From NCBI GenBank assembly GCA_013399855.1, contig VXAY01005976.1, positions 144,444 through 208,443 on the forward strand: a stretch of 64,000 nt of DNA. The letters run 5' to 3'. The notes beneath the pieces are model-generated. The model ran no database searches. It was given only the letters and a program-made list of their open reading frames with translations, and had not been told where the DNA came from. Position 1 is the stretch's first letter; each line of letters opens with the position of its first letter. Below, piece after piece: positions 1-14,652 of the stretch. A program made the translations under genes and the position numbers. This DNA comes from Oxyruncus cristatus (Eukaryota; Chordata; Aves; Passeriformes; Cotingidae).

Positions 1-960
1 AGGGCAGGATAACAAGAAACAAAAGAAAGCTATTCACAGCACTCTGCAATGTTCAAGTCATACATCTCAGAAAGGCAAACTGTTGCCTGCAGACAAGTTT
101 GTCCTCTCGTGATGATCTGCTGCTCCAGGAGGGCTGTTACAGCTCCCTCGTTCCCGATCCTGCACTTCCAACAACAGCGATTTCACTGCCTCATGTCTTT
201 GTCATCCTCAAACCCACCTTAGAAAAGGACAGCGAAACAAAAAAGATGACGACAAGAACTCGTGGGCTAACTCAGCCTCCCTGCCAACACAAGAGTGTGG
301 TTCTTCCCTCACTCTGGAATTCTGTTTCCATGCACCAAGATGTTTTAATATATTTTGTCATCTGAACAGAACTTCCCAGCCTCAGACAGAAAAGTGGTTC
401 CCGTGATACCTCGAGGGAAAGGTCAGTATAAATCAAGTGGGCTGGAGGCATTTAGCAGCATGGCTCAGCAAAGGGAATACTCTGAACACCCCACGCTTGT
501 ACAGCAAATTAAAAGAATTATTGAACCACCCCATACAATTTTACTGTGCTCTAGCACCTGTGGTTCAGCTGAAATACGTCTGATCAGTTTGGGTTTTCAG
601 CTTATCCTCTGACTGGGACTTTGGTAGACCCTGGATTCGGCATGACTGCACTTCCTCAGGCTTTGCCAAGATTTGCTGAGGATCCACAGGAGCACTGGTG
701 ACATCCAGCAACAGCCAGGCAAGGCAGGCAGGTACTCGTGGGCTCAGTCTTGCCTGGGGAACGTCCTGTTACTAGTTTTAGCCAACTCTGAGTTTCTTAG
801 CAAAACAAACCTGGGTCACAGGTGCATCTTAATTCCACCAGGTTTATGACACATGGTCTAGGACACTGAAATACAGATGTCTAATGCCATTTCAGGTGAC
901 CTTTAGGTGTATTTAAAATACCTTCACTGTGCTGAAGCACCTGACAGCACCTGTGGGAGA

Positions 961-975
961 CCCGCCCTCTGCTCC
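961..975 (-). promoter_or_regulatory. CTCF-like core motif (weak)
   Basis: The minus strand reads GGAGCAGAGGGCGGG, which matches the CTCF core pattern except at the first two positions. It stands alone in intronic DNA with no CpG island near it, so occupancy is doubtful. Confidence 0.25.
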
Positions 976-3900
976 AGAGACAGACAGAGCAACTGGGATG
1001 TCTGAGGAGACCTAAAATGCCACTAGACATTGAACTGAACAGTCAAGACTTTCACAACACATTTACAAGCTGGTGTTACAAGGCAGGTAACAGCAGCTTT
1101 TTTGTGCCATATTCAAAATTACTCCAGCACCCAAGTACCTTTTAGGTGACTTTCAGTTACACAAGGAACAACTTAACACACTGGATTAATATGGGACTCC
1201 ATGACACCACTGATGTGAATTTAGGCACAGCCAAGTCACAAAAAATGGCATTAGCTTGGAGACATCACACTCTGCTGATTCCTTGAGATAAAGAAGCATA
1301 GGCATGACGTGTTTTCTGACTTCTTTTGTCAACTCAGAGTAATGTTTTTAAGAACCTAATTAACTTGGTGCTTAAAATCCATTTTCCAAAAGCGGATAAG
1401 CCACTAAGAGCTCAAAGCTTAACTGAGAGCCCAGGGGACTTGGCAGATCATTTTCACAGTGCTCCAGCATTGATCCTGAGATTGATACCGAGACTGATTA
1501 AGAGTGAGCAAGGAATGTCCTCTGGGAAATGATGACTGTACAGCACAGAGGAAGGAGTGGTGTTGACTCCTTTAAAGTACTTTTTCATTAAAAGCTTTCA
1601 CAGCACACATCTGCTTTATTGAGATGCCCTATTTTCCCCTCCCCCCTTTTTTCCCTTTGATTAAGCAAATGAAAGAGTTAAAAAACAACTTCCCTGCTGA
1701 CCAGAGATCTTCTGATATCCTCATTAACAGGAACCACACCGTTTTCATGGTGGCAGGAGAAAAAGCCAACATGACTGCCGAGAAGCAGGGCAGATACAAC
1801 TACCCTTACCTGTGCTGCTGGGCTGCTTCATACAGAACCTACACAGAGCCTCCTGAACAGATGCACACAACTAAATCACCTCACCAGGAAGGTCTGAATC
1901 AGCTTCTTGGGGCTTGAAATGACAGTGGGACTGGTGGTAGAAGGCTGGATTTTCAGAGATAACAGGTGGCAAGAGACCCTGATCACAGCAACTGCCGTGA
2001 TTTTCAGAACTGCTTAAGCGGTTTAGAACTTCATATTTGAGAGTGAAATGTCTAAAACTTCTGCTCAACCATCAGCTTAGGCAAAAGTCAGGATCAAGAA
2101 TGGCTCTGTTACAGTGACAAACAGTTATGGCTGGACCTGCCTGATACACAGAGGGAATGAGTTGAACAGTTCAGCTGTCAATGTTCTTCTGTGACCACGG
2201 CATTGGATACTTCTTCGGATAATCCTCAAAAACAGGAGAACACACCATTTTCCATCGCTTTTAGAGCTGTCCTACGGAAAGCCAATGCTCTCTGCTACCT
2301 GGCCTTTACGCAACAGCAAACAAAGCAAACCAAGGCTTGGCCAGTCAGAGTTGTTCTGAATTATTAGTCTGTTTGCAGAGTGTTAGTCATAGAGCCAACA
2401 CCTTTACAGGTCAGCAACTCTTTGGGAAGGTTCACTTGTACTCCACCTAGCTTTAAGAAAAGACAAGGAGATGGCTGCAGAACAACAAATGTGGTTTTGA
2501 TAATCTAGCACTAATTATATAGAAGCATCTGCTCAAATAAGGCCTTTTACTCACTTAGGAAACACAGACTAAAAGTAATTAAAACATGAAGTTTTTTTCT
2601 GAATCATTTTAATGGCCTGTTGGACTGTCTGGACTGCCTGACTACACTGCCTGTGGAAATAGGTACAACATGCAACAGGAGGAAAAACCTAAAGGGCTTG
2701 GTGCAAAGATTTTGATCTGTATAATCACTGTGGAAAGTGTAAAGAAGCAACTCAGGTGCTAATATCTGACATGGAGTGAAAGAGTAAAGAGACCAAAGAG
2801 AAATAAAATTATATTACAAAGTATTAGGGAACAACAAACGCCTGTATTTGAAAAGCTACACTACCAGAAGTTCCAAAGAAAACGCAGCAGTAAGCACCTA
2901 GATCTGAACAATCCCTAATTTAAGACTGGAGAGACCACTGACATTTGATCTGAACACTTGGTAAAGGTTGGCTAATTCTTTATTTTAATTAGAAGACTAG
3001 AGATCTGGGGTGCAAGAAGCACAAAAGAAAAGGCACTGTTTTGGTAGCTCAAAGACTAAGTCATGACAAAACTACCTGTCATCAATTTAAACCTGCAGAT
3101 GAACTACTGGTAGGACATTCTTCTGAAGGGTGGCCACTAGAAGGGACTCTCCCATGGCAGGAATGCAACCCAATAGTAGAGGCAACCTTATAGTTGAAGC
3201 ATTCCCATTTTGTGCAAATTTTAGCATCTAAACAAGTACTCTTAGAATCCACAAAAGGCCCTAGTAAGTTATGTAGTTGTTTTAGAAGAGAAGGTACCCA
3301 GGGAATCTCTGCTGCACAATTAAGAAATTTCTCAAAGACTGCAAACATTTTCAGCTTTTCAGATTCACCCTGATCAATAACTCTGCCATCTTGTCCTTCT
3401 TATGCATTTAACTCTTCCAAAAACATGCTAAAATGCCAACAGAAAAAGATCAGCTCTACTCAGTGTCTGGTGGTTCGAAGCTCTTAGCACAGCCACGAGA
3501 ACAAGAACTGAATTTCAAGTTCACATTGTCCCAGCTCAGCGCTATTACAGTGGAAACAAGGTCGCATTCAGAAGGTAAATGAGACGAGATCTGATCAAAA
3601 CCCTGTTCACAAAGTCTCATTGTGAATTTCAGCTGACTTTCTCTGCTCTTTATGGGCCTGTTCACATACAGTTCCTCTCTGAATAACAGCAGGAGTAGTT
3701 AAAACCTCTTTACCCCGAGAGACTTGCCAGTGTCCATACAAAAGAGTTCCTCCGAGCATTTCTTACGCTGTTTACTTGAGTTTCCTGCAGGTTTGTTACG
3801 TCTCCATCGAAAACTCAAGCCTGGATATGCCTGTCTTGAATAAAATGTTATACCCAGTACAAATGCAGAGGAGGCTGTAGTCTGAGAGGGAAGTGTTGCA

Positions 3901-4873
3901 CAGAAGTCCAAGGCCCAGAGATACATCTGCAAAGCACACTGAGGCAAGAACTGCTCTACGCGCGAGTCCTTCACTGGCAAGGCCAGCCCTGGCTTCACAA
4001 ACACACGACGCTGCTCAAGAGCCAGGGAGCATCCAAGGGGCTTCCCTGTTCCCTGAGACTGTGGTGCCAAGAGTCCACCTCTGAAAAGAGGGATAACAAA
4101 CCCCCATGGAATGACCACGTCTGCCAACACGGGTGCAGATTACAAGAGCCGTGGCATTCCAGCCCGGGCTGCTTCGGATTTCTGGAGTACCCAGCAACCT
4201 GGCACAACAAACACTGAGCCATCCAAAGCAAATGTTCAGAGAAACCCTATATCCCACACTTGCTGGAATGGTAAACTCGACACTACTTTTTTTGGAACTC
4301 CTAATATACCAGTGGGCCTGCCAAAAACTTTAGTCACCTACAAACTATACCCCTCGTCTAATCCCCAGGAAAGAATGACTGAAACTTTCAATATGCAGTG
4401 TTATCTCAAAATTAATCTGGGGAAAGTTACAGAAAAAGGGAATTTTCCCTTTTAAAGGTAAAATACCCCCATGCTTGCTGCTTTAATCCAAATTTATAAT
4501 TTCCACAGTCATCATAGTTCATTATTTTAAAAAAATACATAATTTTTATATTCCTTAAGAGGGCCTTGGCTCTATATACTTGTGACATTAGCGCACCACA
4601 GTTATTGGGATTTCTGTCTACTGGGATATTTCCTGATTTTGTTTGTTCTGGAACATTTCCTGCCCCTGCACCTGTAAAAACGAGATCAGGTATAATCATC
4701 TCATACCTCCAGCAGAATGAGTTTTAAGCCAAACTCTATTCTGGTGGGTTTTTAGACAAAAGCCTGAGAAAAATATCCACAACTGCCAATCTTTCTGTCA
4801 ACAGAGACAAAAGCACTGGTGTGTCCCAGAAAGAAGGGATTTTCAGTTTGATCTGGTTACTGGTTGCTTTGAT

Positions 4874-4896
4874 CTCCAAACTTACCAAGTTTGGAG
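4874..4896. repeat. Perfect 10-bp inverted repeat with 3-nt loop
   Basis: CTCCAAACTT is followed by ACC and then its exact reverse complement AAGTTTGGAG. This could form a short hairpin. No gene or transposon end was recognised around it. Confidence 0.6.
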
Positions 4897-6147
4897 TTTC
4901 CTTTGTTTTCCTACCTGCCGGTTCTGAGGTTCCTGCTGTCCAGAAGGTGGTTATCCTCTGCTTTGGGGGACATCCTTGGGCTTTACTAACACATTCCCAC
5001 AGAAGCTGCTGATCAGGAAAAGCAGTGCATTTGCTCTGAGGTAAAGGCAGAAAACTAATTTGCCAACTCATATGGCTGAATATTCCTGTGATAAATGACC
5101 ACTAGCTAGAGTAAGAGTCCTGGGATTTTCCTTGATATCTGCTTGCAGACAAGGAGATAATTCTCTTCAGCTCAGAAAGCAGCTTCCCAGCTAATCTAGC
5201 CCAGAACTTCATCACTCGGCCCTTGCCGGGTTAACAGCGGTGACAAAACAGCTGCGCTGCCATTTCTGGAAAATACAATTATAATGGATAGAATACCAGT
5301 GTTGAGTGTTTCGAGAAGTACAGGAAATTAAAAAGCAAACAAACAAAAAAACCAACCCTAAATCCAACCATATAAACTCAAGTTAATAGTGGCCATCAGC
5401 GAGTAGCAAGCAGATGCGTTCCTCCACAGTGCAGATGCAATGGTTGTCACAACTATGATCTGTGGCTGGAGTTAACGAAGGAGCTTCCTAAAATCTCCTG
5501 GTCCAAGAATCCAACTGGAAAGCAAAGTAAGAAAGAATCCTGCTCCTTCCAGCCACGTTAGGTGCTGTGGGTCAGATCACTCCTTTAACCATCAAAATCT
5601 CTATGACATCTCTTTATAAGCATGAAGGGTTACCAAAAAGCAATTTTAAGTGGGGAAATGCTTAATATCAACATTTTCACAGCTAGAAGGCTAATTTATT
5701 CAACCTGTAACTTTGAGACCACACTGTGGATTGAATCATGGAACTATAAAGATATCATGGCTATAAAGATATTTGCATGGGGCTTTATCCCCCCTCCCCC
5801 TTTTGCTTTCTTTGTTCAAGGTGGATCACGATTTAATTCACTGTCCTTCCCACAAACGCTTCAAGTACCACAGAGGGAGCTGAGCCACCACAGAGGAATG
5901 GAGCAGCAGAAAATGCCTTTACCCAGCACTGCTGTGGAGGGCTTTGTATGAGGAGTCCATGCCCTGAGCCCTCCAGTGCAGGAATGCTGCCCCACATTCC
6001 CAAAAGGCCAGGGCTGACTGAGCCAAACTAACTTCTTCCCTCGTGAATTCTCAAACCCTGCTAATCCAAAAAGAGTGGGGAAAAGGGCTAAAAAATGGAA
6101 ACATGAAAGGAGGTTCTCAAAATCTAGAGGCCTTCCTCCCCCCCCCC

Positions 6148-6179
6148 NNNNNNNNNNNNNNNNNNNNNNNNNNNNNNNN
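6148..6179. other. Assembly gap (32 N)
   Basis: Thirty-two undetermined bases directly follow a run of ten or more C. The length is probably an estimate, and the gap probably reflects failure to sequence through the homopolymer. Confidence 0.95.
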
Positions 6180-6910
6180 CCAAATTGTTTGCTTAATGCT
6201 TAACAACCAGTTTGCATCGCGCCGGTGTTACAACTGATTTTGTTTACTGAAACGTGATGGCCACATAATAAACACAGTTTTATGGTCATTTCCAGCCTGC
6301 TTCTGTGAGGGGGTGGGGAGAGGACTGCGATTTAATTTCCACAGCTCATCCAGAGCCTCAGCCCTGCCCAGCACAGCGCCAAGGGAGCCGACCAGCACTG
6401 TCCTGATACAGGGAACTGGGCTGAAATCATTAAAACTATCAACACAGGATGAGACACATCAAGAAAAGAAATGAGACAGAAGGGGAGAGAATAAAGCTCG
6501 TAACATAATGAGGTGTTTATCTATAAAACATTGCCCACTTCAAAGCAGGAAGAGCTTCAACTCCCTGGTGAAAGGAAAAAAAAAAAAAAGAGCTTTTAAT
6601 TAAAAGATCAGTCAAAGATTTTCCACAGTCAATCAGCCTCAAAGAAACTATGTGTGGAGGAGGCTGGGAGTAATTTCTAACATGATTAGTCCATTCTTCA
6701 AACTCAACAAGGTTTTATGAAAGCAGCATTTCTCAAGATCCAGAAGATAAAGCTTGTGGAAATACCCTCAGCCCCACAAAGAGCACTGTCCCTTCCCGTC
6801 TGATGCCTCCATCCTCATCAGCTTTTGCTGTGGAAAAGCCTGGAGAAATACTATGAGGGCTTTGTGCCTCCCACCTTGGGGCAAGATAGATTGTAAGCCT
6901 AGGACAGACA

Positions 6911-6954
6911 GATCATCACATGGATACTCAGATGGATCATCACATGGATACTCA
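6911..6954. repeat. Two-copy tandem duplication, 24-bp period
   Basis: The 20-mer GATCATCACATGGATACTCA occurs at 6911-6930 and again, identical, at 6935-6954, separated by GATG. It is a small local duplication in intronic DNA. Confidence 0.85.
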
Positions 6955-7309
6955 CCTTAGGCTTAAGCAAAGTTACTGCCACGTGCTTCAGCTGGTCTGG
7001 AAATATAACTTGAAATATTTCTATACATAGCTTTATCCAGCTGAAAACAGACTGCCTTGAGCACACAGCCTTCCACTAGACAAAGGTTTAAAAAACTCTG
7101 AAGATTTAAATGAATGGCACCACTTTCTGGAACACCCTTTCCGTACAAGGAATATTTGCAGACCGGGATGGACACAACACCAGCACCTTGTCCCTTTACA
7201 GCATCAGAATACCAGCACTAGGGCTGACCTTACATGCTCTGGGGGAACAAGACTTAGACCCACTTCTCTTTGGTCATCTAATTTTTTATGCTTTTCTTTT
7301 TCTTTTCTG

Positions 7310-7405
7310 GGGAAAAAAAAAAAACAACCACACACACAAAAACAAAACAAACACAAAACCTCAAAAAAACCCACCACAAAGAAACAAACAAACAAATAAA
7401 ACCGG
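7310..7405. repeat. A/C-rich low-complexity tract
   Basis: The stretch starts with an A run, then CA dinucleotides and AAAC/CAAA repeats, with almost no G or T. It is simple low-complexity DNA, and open frames across it are meaningless. Confidence 0.85.
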
Positions 7406-10400
7406 ATTCTGACAATTCACCCTTAAACAGGCAAAATGCAACACCTTCTCTACAGGCTGCAATTTAGCAACTATTTTACATTACTGCAGATAGACAACAC
7501 CAGGGCTATTGCACTCTGGAAGAGCTTTCTCAGAGCAGAGAATACCAGTCCCTGGAATTACTTGTGTTCATGGAAACTCAGCCTCATTCCCACTTACCAG
7601 CTGGTAATTGTGACTAATGGACCTCATTGCTGAGCTGGTTCTGTTTTGCAGAAGCACAGGGAATTACCCCCGGTTTATTCCAGGAATCATAGGCATTTTT
7701 GTCTATAAGAGTAACTATTCAGTTATACTTTTGATGGTCTTTCTCTCCCCTGTCCTGCAGAGAACTCAGCTCCTGCCAACAAATTTATCATTATCCACAC
7801 CCTTGGAGAAACAACCCCTATAAAAATGATTATATGAGGCATCATTATTTGGTATTATAAGGATTTCTACATCTTCCGTATAAATGCTGCAATAGCAAAA
7901 TGCAGAACTGTGGGGTGTGAAAAATACAAAAGAATATCCTCCAGATGCAGGGAAGAAACCACCTTTGCATTCTGCCTTGTTCATACTAATTAAACCAGCT
8001 TTCTATCCTTAGCACAGGATGGGATTTCTCCAGTCAGTTGTATCATCCTGGTTTAGAAGTGAGACAGACCATGGAAAGCAATCAAAACACATTTAACTAC
8101 CATTCATCAAATTATTCCGAATACTGGTCGCCAATCCATGGAAATGAAAGGTTCAGGATAAACGACAGTTCCGTCCAGGAAGAAAGAGAAGTCAGCCAAC
8201 ATAAGTACAGCATGTCAAAGGACTAACTGCACCCTGTCCCTAAGGCCCTCTCCATATTTCATACATTAATAAAAACGACTTCATTGAAGTTGCTGGTGAA
8301 ATTCTTCCTTGCTTGAGTAGCAATGATTTGAACACTTTGCACCAAAGCATCCATCAGGATAAGAATACGAGAGGATCATAAGCCTGCTCATGGGATATGG
8401 ACACATTTACTTAATCCCTAATAGTCTTCCTACGCAACTGAACAAATTCCAATCAAGATATAAAACCTACAGAGCTGGTAATAAACGGAAGAATATATGT
8501 CCCTGTTTCAGCCAACGTGTCCCCTGCGTGTGCTCAGAACCAGACCCTGCCAACTCAGGTTATCCTTGCACTTTCCCAAGGGTACATTTTCCAGTGATGA
8601 TCAAATTTTCCAGTGACAGCTTCACATTTAAGTTTTGCTGTTGATAACAACACTGAGCTTGTTAGTTGTGTGCTCCACAGCCTGATCAAAAGGACAGAGA
8701 AACTGCAGCCCTGATGGAATCGATGGCCTGAGAGAACTGACCGACGACCACAGATCACACAAGGACAGAGCGCTCTGCCTCAGAACATGCAATCCATATC
8801 TATTGATGCTTGTGGAAAAACATTGCTGCTCCATGAAATATAATGGATGGACCATTCCAAAAGAGATCCGTGAACGCATGTCTACTTTGGATTGCAGTAA
8901 GAAAGAAGCTGATGCGTGGAAAATCTAACAGTGTCTATTATCAGAGATCCTCAGACTTGTATCATCTTTAATCATTGTGTTAAAATTGCCTGGAGATACA
9001 GCATGGGAAAGTTTCAGAAAATAATGAAAATATCAAATATTTGTCAATCTTCTATTGTCAGAGAATCAGAGAAAAATCAAATTAAGTCCTACACAAGCAC
9101 TGCATTGCCAAGGAAATCAGAGAAGTACTCTGCTTCAGTTTTACAATTTTGTGTTGTTTTGAGAGCTACATTCCCCGTGGAAACCAGGAGATTTTATGAA
9201 GAGTAAATTAGCAAAAAAGGGGAGAAATTGAAAAGAGGAAAAAAAAAAAAAAAAAGAGAAATTACTTTGCTGAAACACTAGTAGCTCCAAAACACAGGAC
9301 TGCTTCCAAATAAACTCCTCAGCACCTCCAAGGCTCTGGCAGGTTTCAGTGGGAACACAAAGGGGTAATACTTGCTTAAATTTCTTTGGCCAGCTTTACA
9401 GCTTTCAGATCTTGAGAAGCCAACTATTACCCAAACAAAAAGCAGCAAGTTTTCCTTTTCCTCCAAAGCCAGCATTATTCGCTCCTCCTTTCACCTTTCC
9501 TCCTCTCTCGAGCCATTTAATACTGTGTCAGAACCAGCACAATCAAAACCACCCCCTGGCCGTTTCCTTGTCACTCTGCCACTGTCAAGCCAATTGTAGC
9601 ATGTTAACTAAACTCATGAAACAGTCAGCAAGAAAATTACTTTCAAATTTACTATCGCGTTAAATCTACTATCTAATCTAGAACTCCACCAGCACTGGGG
9701 CAAAAGCATCATCTGCAGAGATCTAACCATAGGACGAGCTCCTCCTGACAGCTCATTCAGCAGGATTCCCAGAAGCTCCCTGCCCTCATCCAAGAATGGC
9801 TTTAATTTTCATCAGCGAAAAAATCTAACACAAAACAAAATGCATAAACCACATCCTGCTGCTTGCCATGCCCTGAAAGTTCTTCCTGTAAAAGCCCATG
9901 GAGAAAGCACTCCCACTCAGCACATCCTCCCAGCCAATGCTGAAAACTGTTGGGAAGACCCTTTAGTGTAAGAAAACTTACTGATGATCTCTTCCATTAA
10001 TTTAGCATTCATTGGTCTTTCAATTTGGAATCGGGAGAACTCAGATTATCACTTAACTCTGCCTCAAACAGATAATTTCAGAGGCAGCAAGTTACTCAGA
10101 GTCATGACTAAATTCCTCTAAGAGGCCTTTCCAAACTGTGACATAGTCTCTGGTTGTTCCCCTTTCCCTGGCCTGGGAGCAGAGGAGAGGCTGCCACTGA
10201 CATCTGTTTGTCGGTTCTCCTGAGGTCATTTATCAGTGTCAGCCTGGCCAAGCCACCTCACAAGACTAACCAACAGAGCTGGCCCTAACTGGCCTTGGAA
10301 GAGAAGCTTAAGTCAAGTAAAAATTACCCTCCAGGGGAAAATAAACTTCTTCAATACCAGTTTAATCAGCAGTGTGTTACTACTCTGAAAAATGAGAGCA

Positions 10401-13400
10401 TCTGTAAACCCCCCCCATGCGAGAATGACTTGTGGGAGGGAGAGGTGACTAAGGAATTAAACTATCCACTGGAGAGCAAATTGTGGTTTGTTGGCTCCAC
10501 TGGGAACAAAAGGCCTATGGCTCAGTGCCCGAGCTCCAAGAGGACATGACTTGCTGTCGGTATTTCCATGAAAGCTGTTATGTGATTCATTAGCTTTGCT
10601 GGCCCCTCTCTCCTCCCTCCCTTCCCCCCACACCATCATTAAACTCATCTGGTCTCTTGAGCTCTTGCTTGGCAGAAATGGTGTTCTGACACACAACAGA
10701 GTTAAAATGAACGGCTCCCATGTTCAGGAGAAAGAAAGGGAGAGAAGCAGATGAGGGAGACTAAAGAGAGCGCTCAGAAAAGATCTGACTACCCCAAAAG
10801 CAAAAAACAGAAACCACAAAAAATAATATATTTCAACAATACCCTTTATCTTCAAAGTCTCCTATGTTTTACAGACTATATATCCTACCCTGAAGAATCC
10901 CCTCAAGCCCCTGGGCCAGGACAAAACAGACTTAAGAAAGCAGATCAATACTGGCTCAGTGTATGCACTGACACTTGAGATCCTCATCCAAGCCATGTAA
11001 GCATGTTTTACAAATAAACACAGTCCCAAAAAAAGTCTAACCCTTGGATAACCCTACCCGTCACCTTGTTCCAACTAGAGAAGTTAACATTTCCCACTCA
11101 ACTGACTCTTTCAAGAAAGTTTTTGTGTGTGGAGTCATTTTTTTTCCACCTCTTCCCAAATATATTAATCATCACATCACCTGCAGATGTTTAGAGGATA
11201 AACAAACCCCACCATCTCTGTGTCAACCAGCGTCAAAGAATGTTAGAGAGCTCCTGATCAGAAATAACAGGAGGCCTCACGGTTTCCAAGGCAAACTATG
11301 TTTGAAAGGCTTTCTCCCAATAAACACGGTGCACTGGATAACACTGGATTCTTCTCTACAACTCCCATGAAATGTTCCAGCTATTCCACAGGTGCTCTGG
11401 CCTGTGCTTATGCACTAATGGTTCCTTCAGCTCGGGGTAGCCAGTTTCAAAAGTAGAAAACTACTCTACTGACTAACTGCAGCAACAATCACTATTGTTT
11501 TACATCTCCTTCTGTACTACTTTATAGGCGTTTTCATCCTGAAACCTCCACAGGTTTTAGAAAAACGGATATTCAGAGCACTCGGGTATAGCCAGGGAAA
11601 GCCAACCACTTGCAAATAGCAGAGTTTTGGCAAACAAGTGATGCAAACTTGGGTCACACACACCACACAAGTTCTTACAAACGACTGGGAAAGAGGTTTA
11701 AAATAAGTTTTAAATGAGAAGCGGGGAAAAGCCTACGGAATCTAACATTACTACAGGCAGTCTTCTCAAATCCTTGTTAGCCACTCTTACACTCTTAGCA
11801 AGACAGAGATTAATTTGGGATTATATTGGGCTGTTAAGAGAGTCTTGAAAGTTTTCTGTTCAAAACATTCTCATCAGACACCAGCAGTGGATTACTTTTC
11901 CCTGTCTTCCCCTCTCCACAATCCCTTCCTCAGGTAGTCCCCATTTTTTTTGATTCCCTTGTATTAACATGTTGACTTCCAACTGCTCAGCTTGGGGGGC
12001 AATAACTTCCTTCCTGTTCCTTGACAGCACTGACCAGCCCACCCAGAATTTGCACTGGAACAGGAAAACCTTTCAAAGTACATAATGGTCTCATAAGTCT
12101 ATGAAAATAAGTATTTTACTGGAGGTTATAACCTGTACTATAACAGGATCAGATTTTTTAAGACTTCGATGTCCACTGACATCAAGAGGAGGAAAAAGTG
12201 TTTCCCAAATCTGCTTCCAGTACTCCAGGATGGTTATTTTGGTGTGGAAGACTTAAGAGATGAGCCATACGGTGTCCATGAAGTTTCTTGAAAAGGTAAA
12301 TAAACAAGATTACCGTGAATATCACACTCAGGGAAACGGGTCACAGCCTAGGTGTCTGTAGTTAAAGCCTCAATAAAGAGGCCCATTCCTGGGGTTTATT
12401 TTGGTTATTCTAAAAGCCTAAATTTAAAGAATAAGACAGTTACTCAAGGTGCACGTGTTCCTGAACGAGAGCTGAATTAAGTCCATCCAAGCAGAAACAA
12501 AACCCAGAGATACTTCCATGTATTACATTCTAATGTGAGAAACAAGTTCTTACATCCTACCTGTCAAAAACCCGACACAAACTCTGCTTCAGATGCCTTC
12601 ATGTTACCCTGAGTTCCAAAGCCAGAGCTCTCACACACAAGGAGTACGTTGCCAGAAATTTTTTGTCAGCAGAAATGTTCCTGAAACTTTTTTCACCACT
12701 GAACACAGTTTGGAGCATGTAATTCAATACAAACCACTGTTTTTCAATCCTATTCATACTTACAAACAGTGAGGACATACTAAAACATGGCATAGTACAG
12801 CTTACACTTAAAAACTGAGAATAGTTTTAAAACTGCTTAAGTGCAACAGTAGTATAACTGTTCTGTTGCCCTTTCAGTAACAGAAATAAAATAAATCACA
12901 GGACAAGAGAAAACAAAGGATGAAAGAGATTTTCCAAACCCACAGGGGGTCTCCACGCTCATTTATCATCTCTGTTAATAGTAATAAGCTGTTCAAATCC
13001 CACCTCTGCAAAATCAGAGTGGGTTTTCTCTCAGGCTGACCAGAAGTTAGCAGTGTCCTTCCCCCTGCCATTATCCAGCTCTCCTCTAGTTTATTGTCAA
13101 TATTATCCCTCCTAAATGACAGTAACACGTTTAGCTCCAGCAAAATTTCTGTAGCTGGCCAGTGAAACATAGGGGGGGGGGCTGGAGATGTAGGCAGCCA
13201 CACTTTCCAGCCTGAAGTTTAACTTTCCCTTAGGGCAGCATTTCTTCTGGTGACTGGATACTGGCAGCTTTTGTGTTCTTCATTAGCCTGCTGATTAACA
13301 TAGTGCCAGAGAGTTCTCACTACACCTCACTGCTGTTCCAGCACTGCTGGCAGATCTATTGTGAGAGATCCCCGAGCAGCAATGCAGCCTTGTCTCCTTT

Positions 13401-14651
13401 CCCTAACAGTACTAGAGATCAGGTACGCTTGTATTTGCTTTTAAAACAATACCTACATATCTATCCTAAGTTATAAAACAAAACCCTGATCAAGCAGTAA
13501 CAACTTAAATGGAACTTTGTGAATGAAATTCCCATGGCAACAGCAAGAAACAGAGTGCCAGGAACTACAACCGACTGCAGGTTTTATGTGCTTTACAGGG
13601 TTCCAAATTCGAACAGAAACTAAGAAATAAGCAGCTGAGATCAGTGGGCCTACTGGGTTTCCCCCCTCATTCAGCATTCGAGAAACAAGCAAAATAAATT
13701 AAAAGGCAACGAAAGCAGCTCCACGGCATCAGGAACAAATTACCAGCCGTGCTCTGCACAGTGCAGACATCTGGCACAAGGGGAACGAGATCTACCTGAT
13801 ACCAGCTCTTGGCTTTCTATGAAATCTGCTCCTGATTAACATGCAGAGCACTACACTTCTGAAAGGACAATGGTGGGGAGACCTTCCACAAAGGCATCAC
13901 TTTAAATTCTAAGGCCTGGAAAATTTCAGGCCTCAGGCCACGAACAATGGGCGAAGGCTACCACAGCGAGGCTGCAGATCCTGACAAGTTGCATGCCCAT
14001 CACTACATCAGCTTTGTAACTTTTTAGCTGCATCATGCAGGCTGTGTAAAATAATCTGTCAGCGAGCGGGGTCCCTCCCTTGCAGGCGTTCTGCTCCCTT
14101 CCAGAAAAGCTTCCCCGAGCGCGGTGCTGCGGCCGCAGGTACGGCAGCAGCAATAAAGAGCATTTACGAGGCACAAGGCAAACAGCAGCGGTGTCCCCAG
14201 CAGGCTGGAAGCCACCGGCATTAGCTGTGACAACAGCCCTGTGCCGGCTCAGCGGGACGCCGCGGTCCAGCCCCCGAGTACAAAACGCCATCCCCGCGTT
14301 CGCCGCCCCTACAGACCTTGCTCGTGCTCCTCCGCTCGCCCCGGCTGGTTGCCCATCTCCGGTGGCCGCCGGGCTCCTGCCGAGCTCCTCTATGGCCCCG
14401 GCTGGGCGCTCATGCCCGGGCTCGGCGCGGACCTGCCCCCGCTCTGCGCTCCAGCCAACTCCGGCGGGCACAGCCAGCCAGCGCCTTCCTAGTTCCTGGC
14501 GGCGGAGCCGCGCTGCGGCTCCCGCCGAGGCAGCTGTGGCTCTCCCTCCTCCCTCATTCCAATATTGCGCTCCGCGGGCCGGGCTGGGCAGGGAATGAGC
14601 CGCGGGAGCCGCAGGAGCCGAGCGGGGCAGCGCCGGGGACACCCGGCGGCG

Positions 14652-14652
14652 N
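14652..14652. other. Single undetermined base at the edge of the 21-bp array
   Basis: One N interrupts the sequence immediately left of the tandem array. It may mark an unresolved join, so the copy number of the array should not be taken as exact. Confidence 0.9.
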
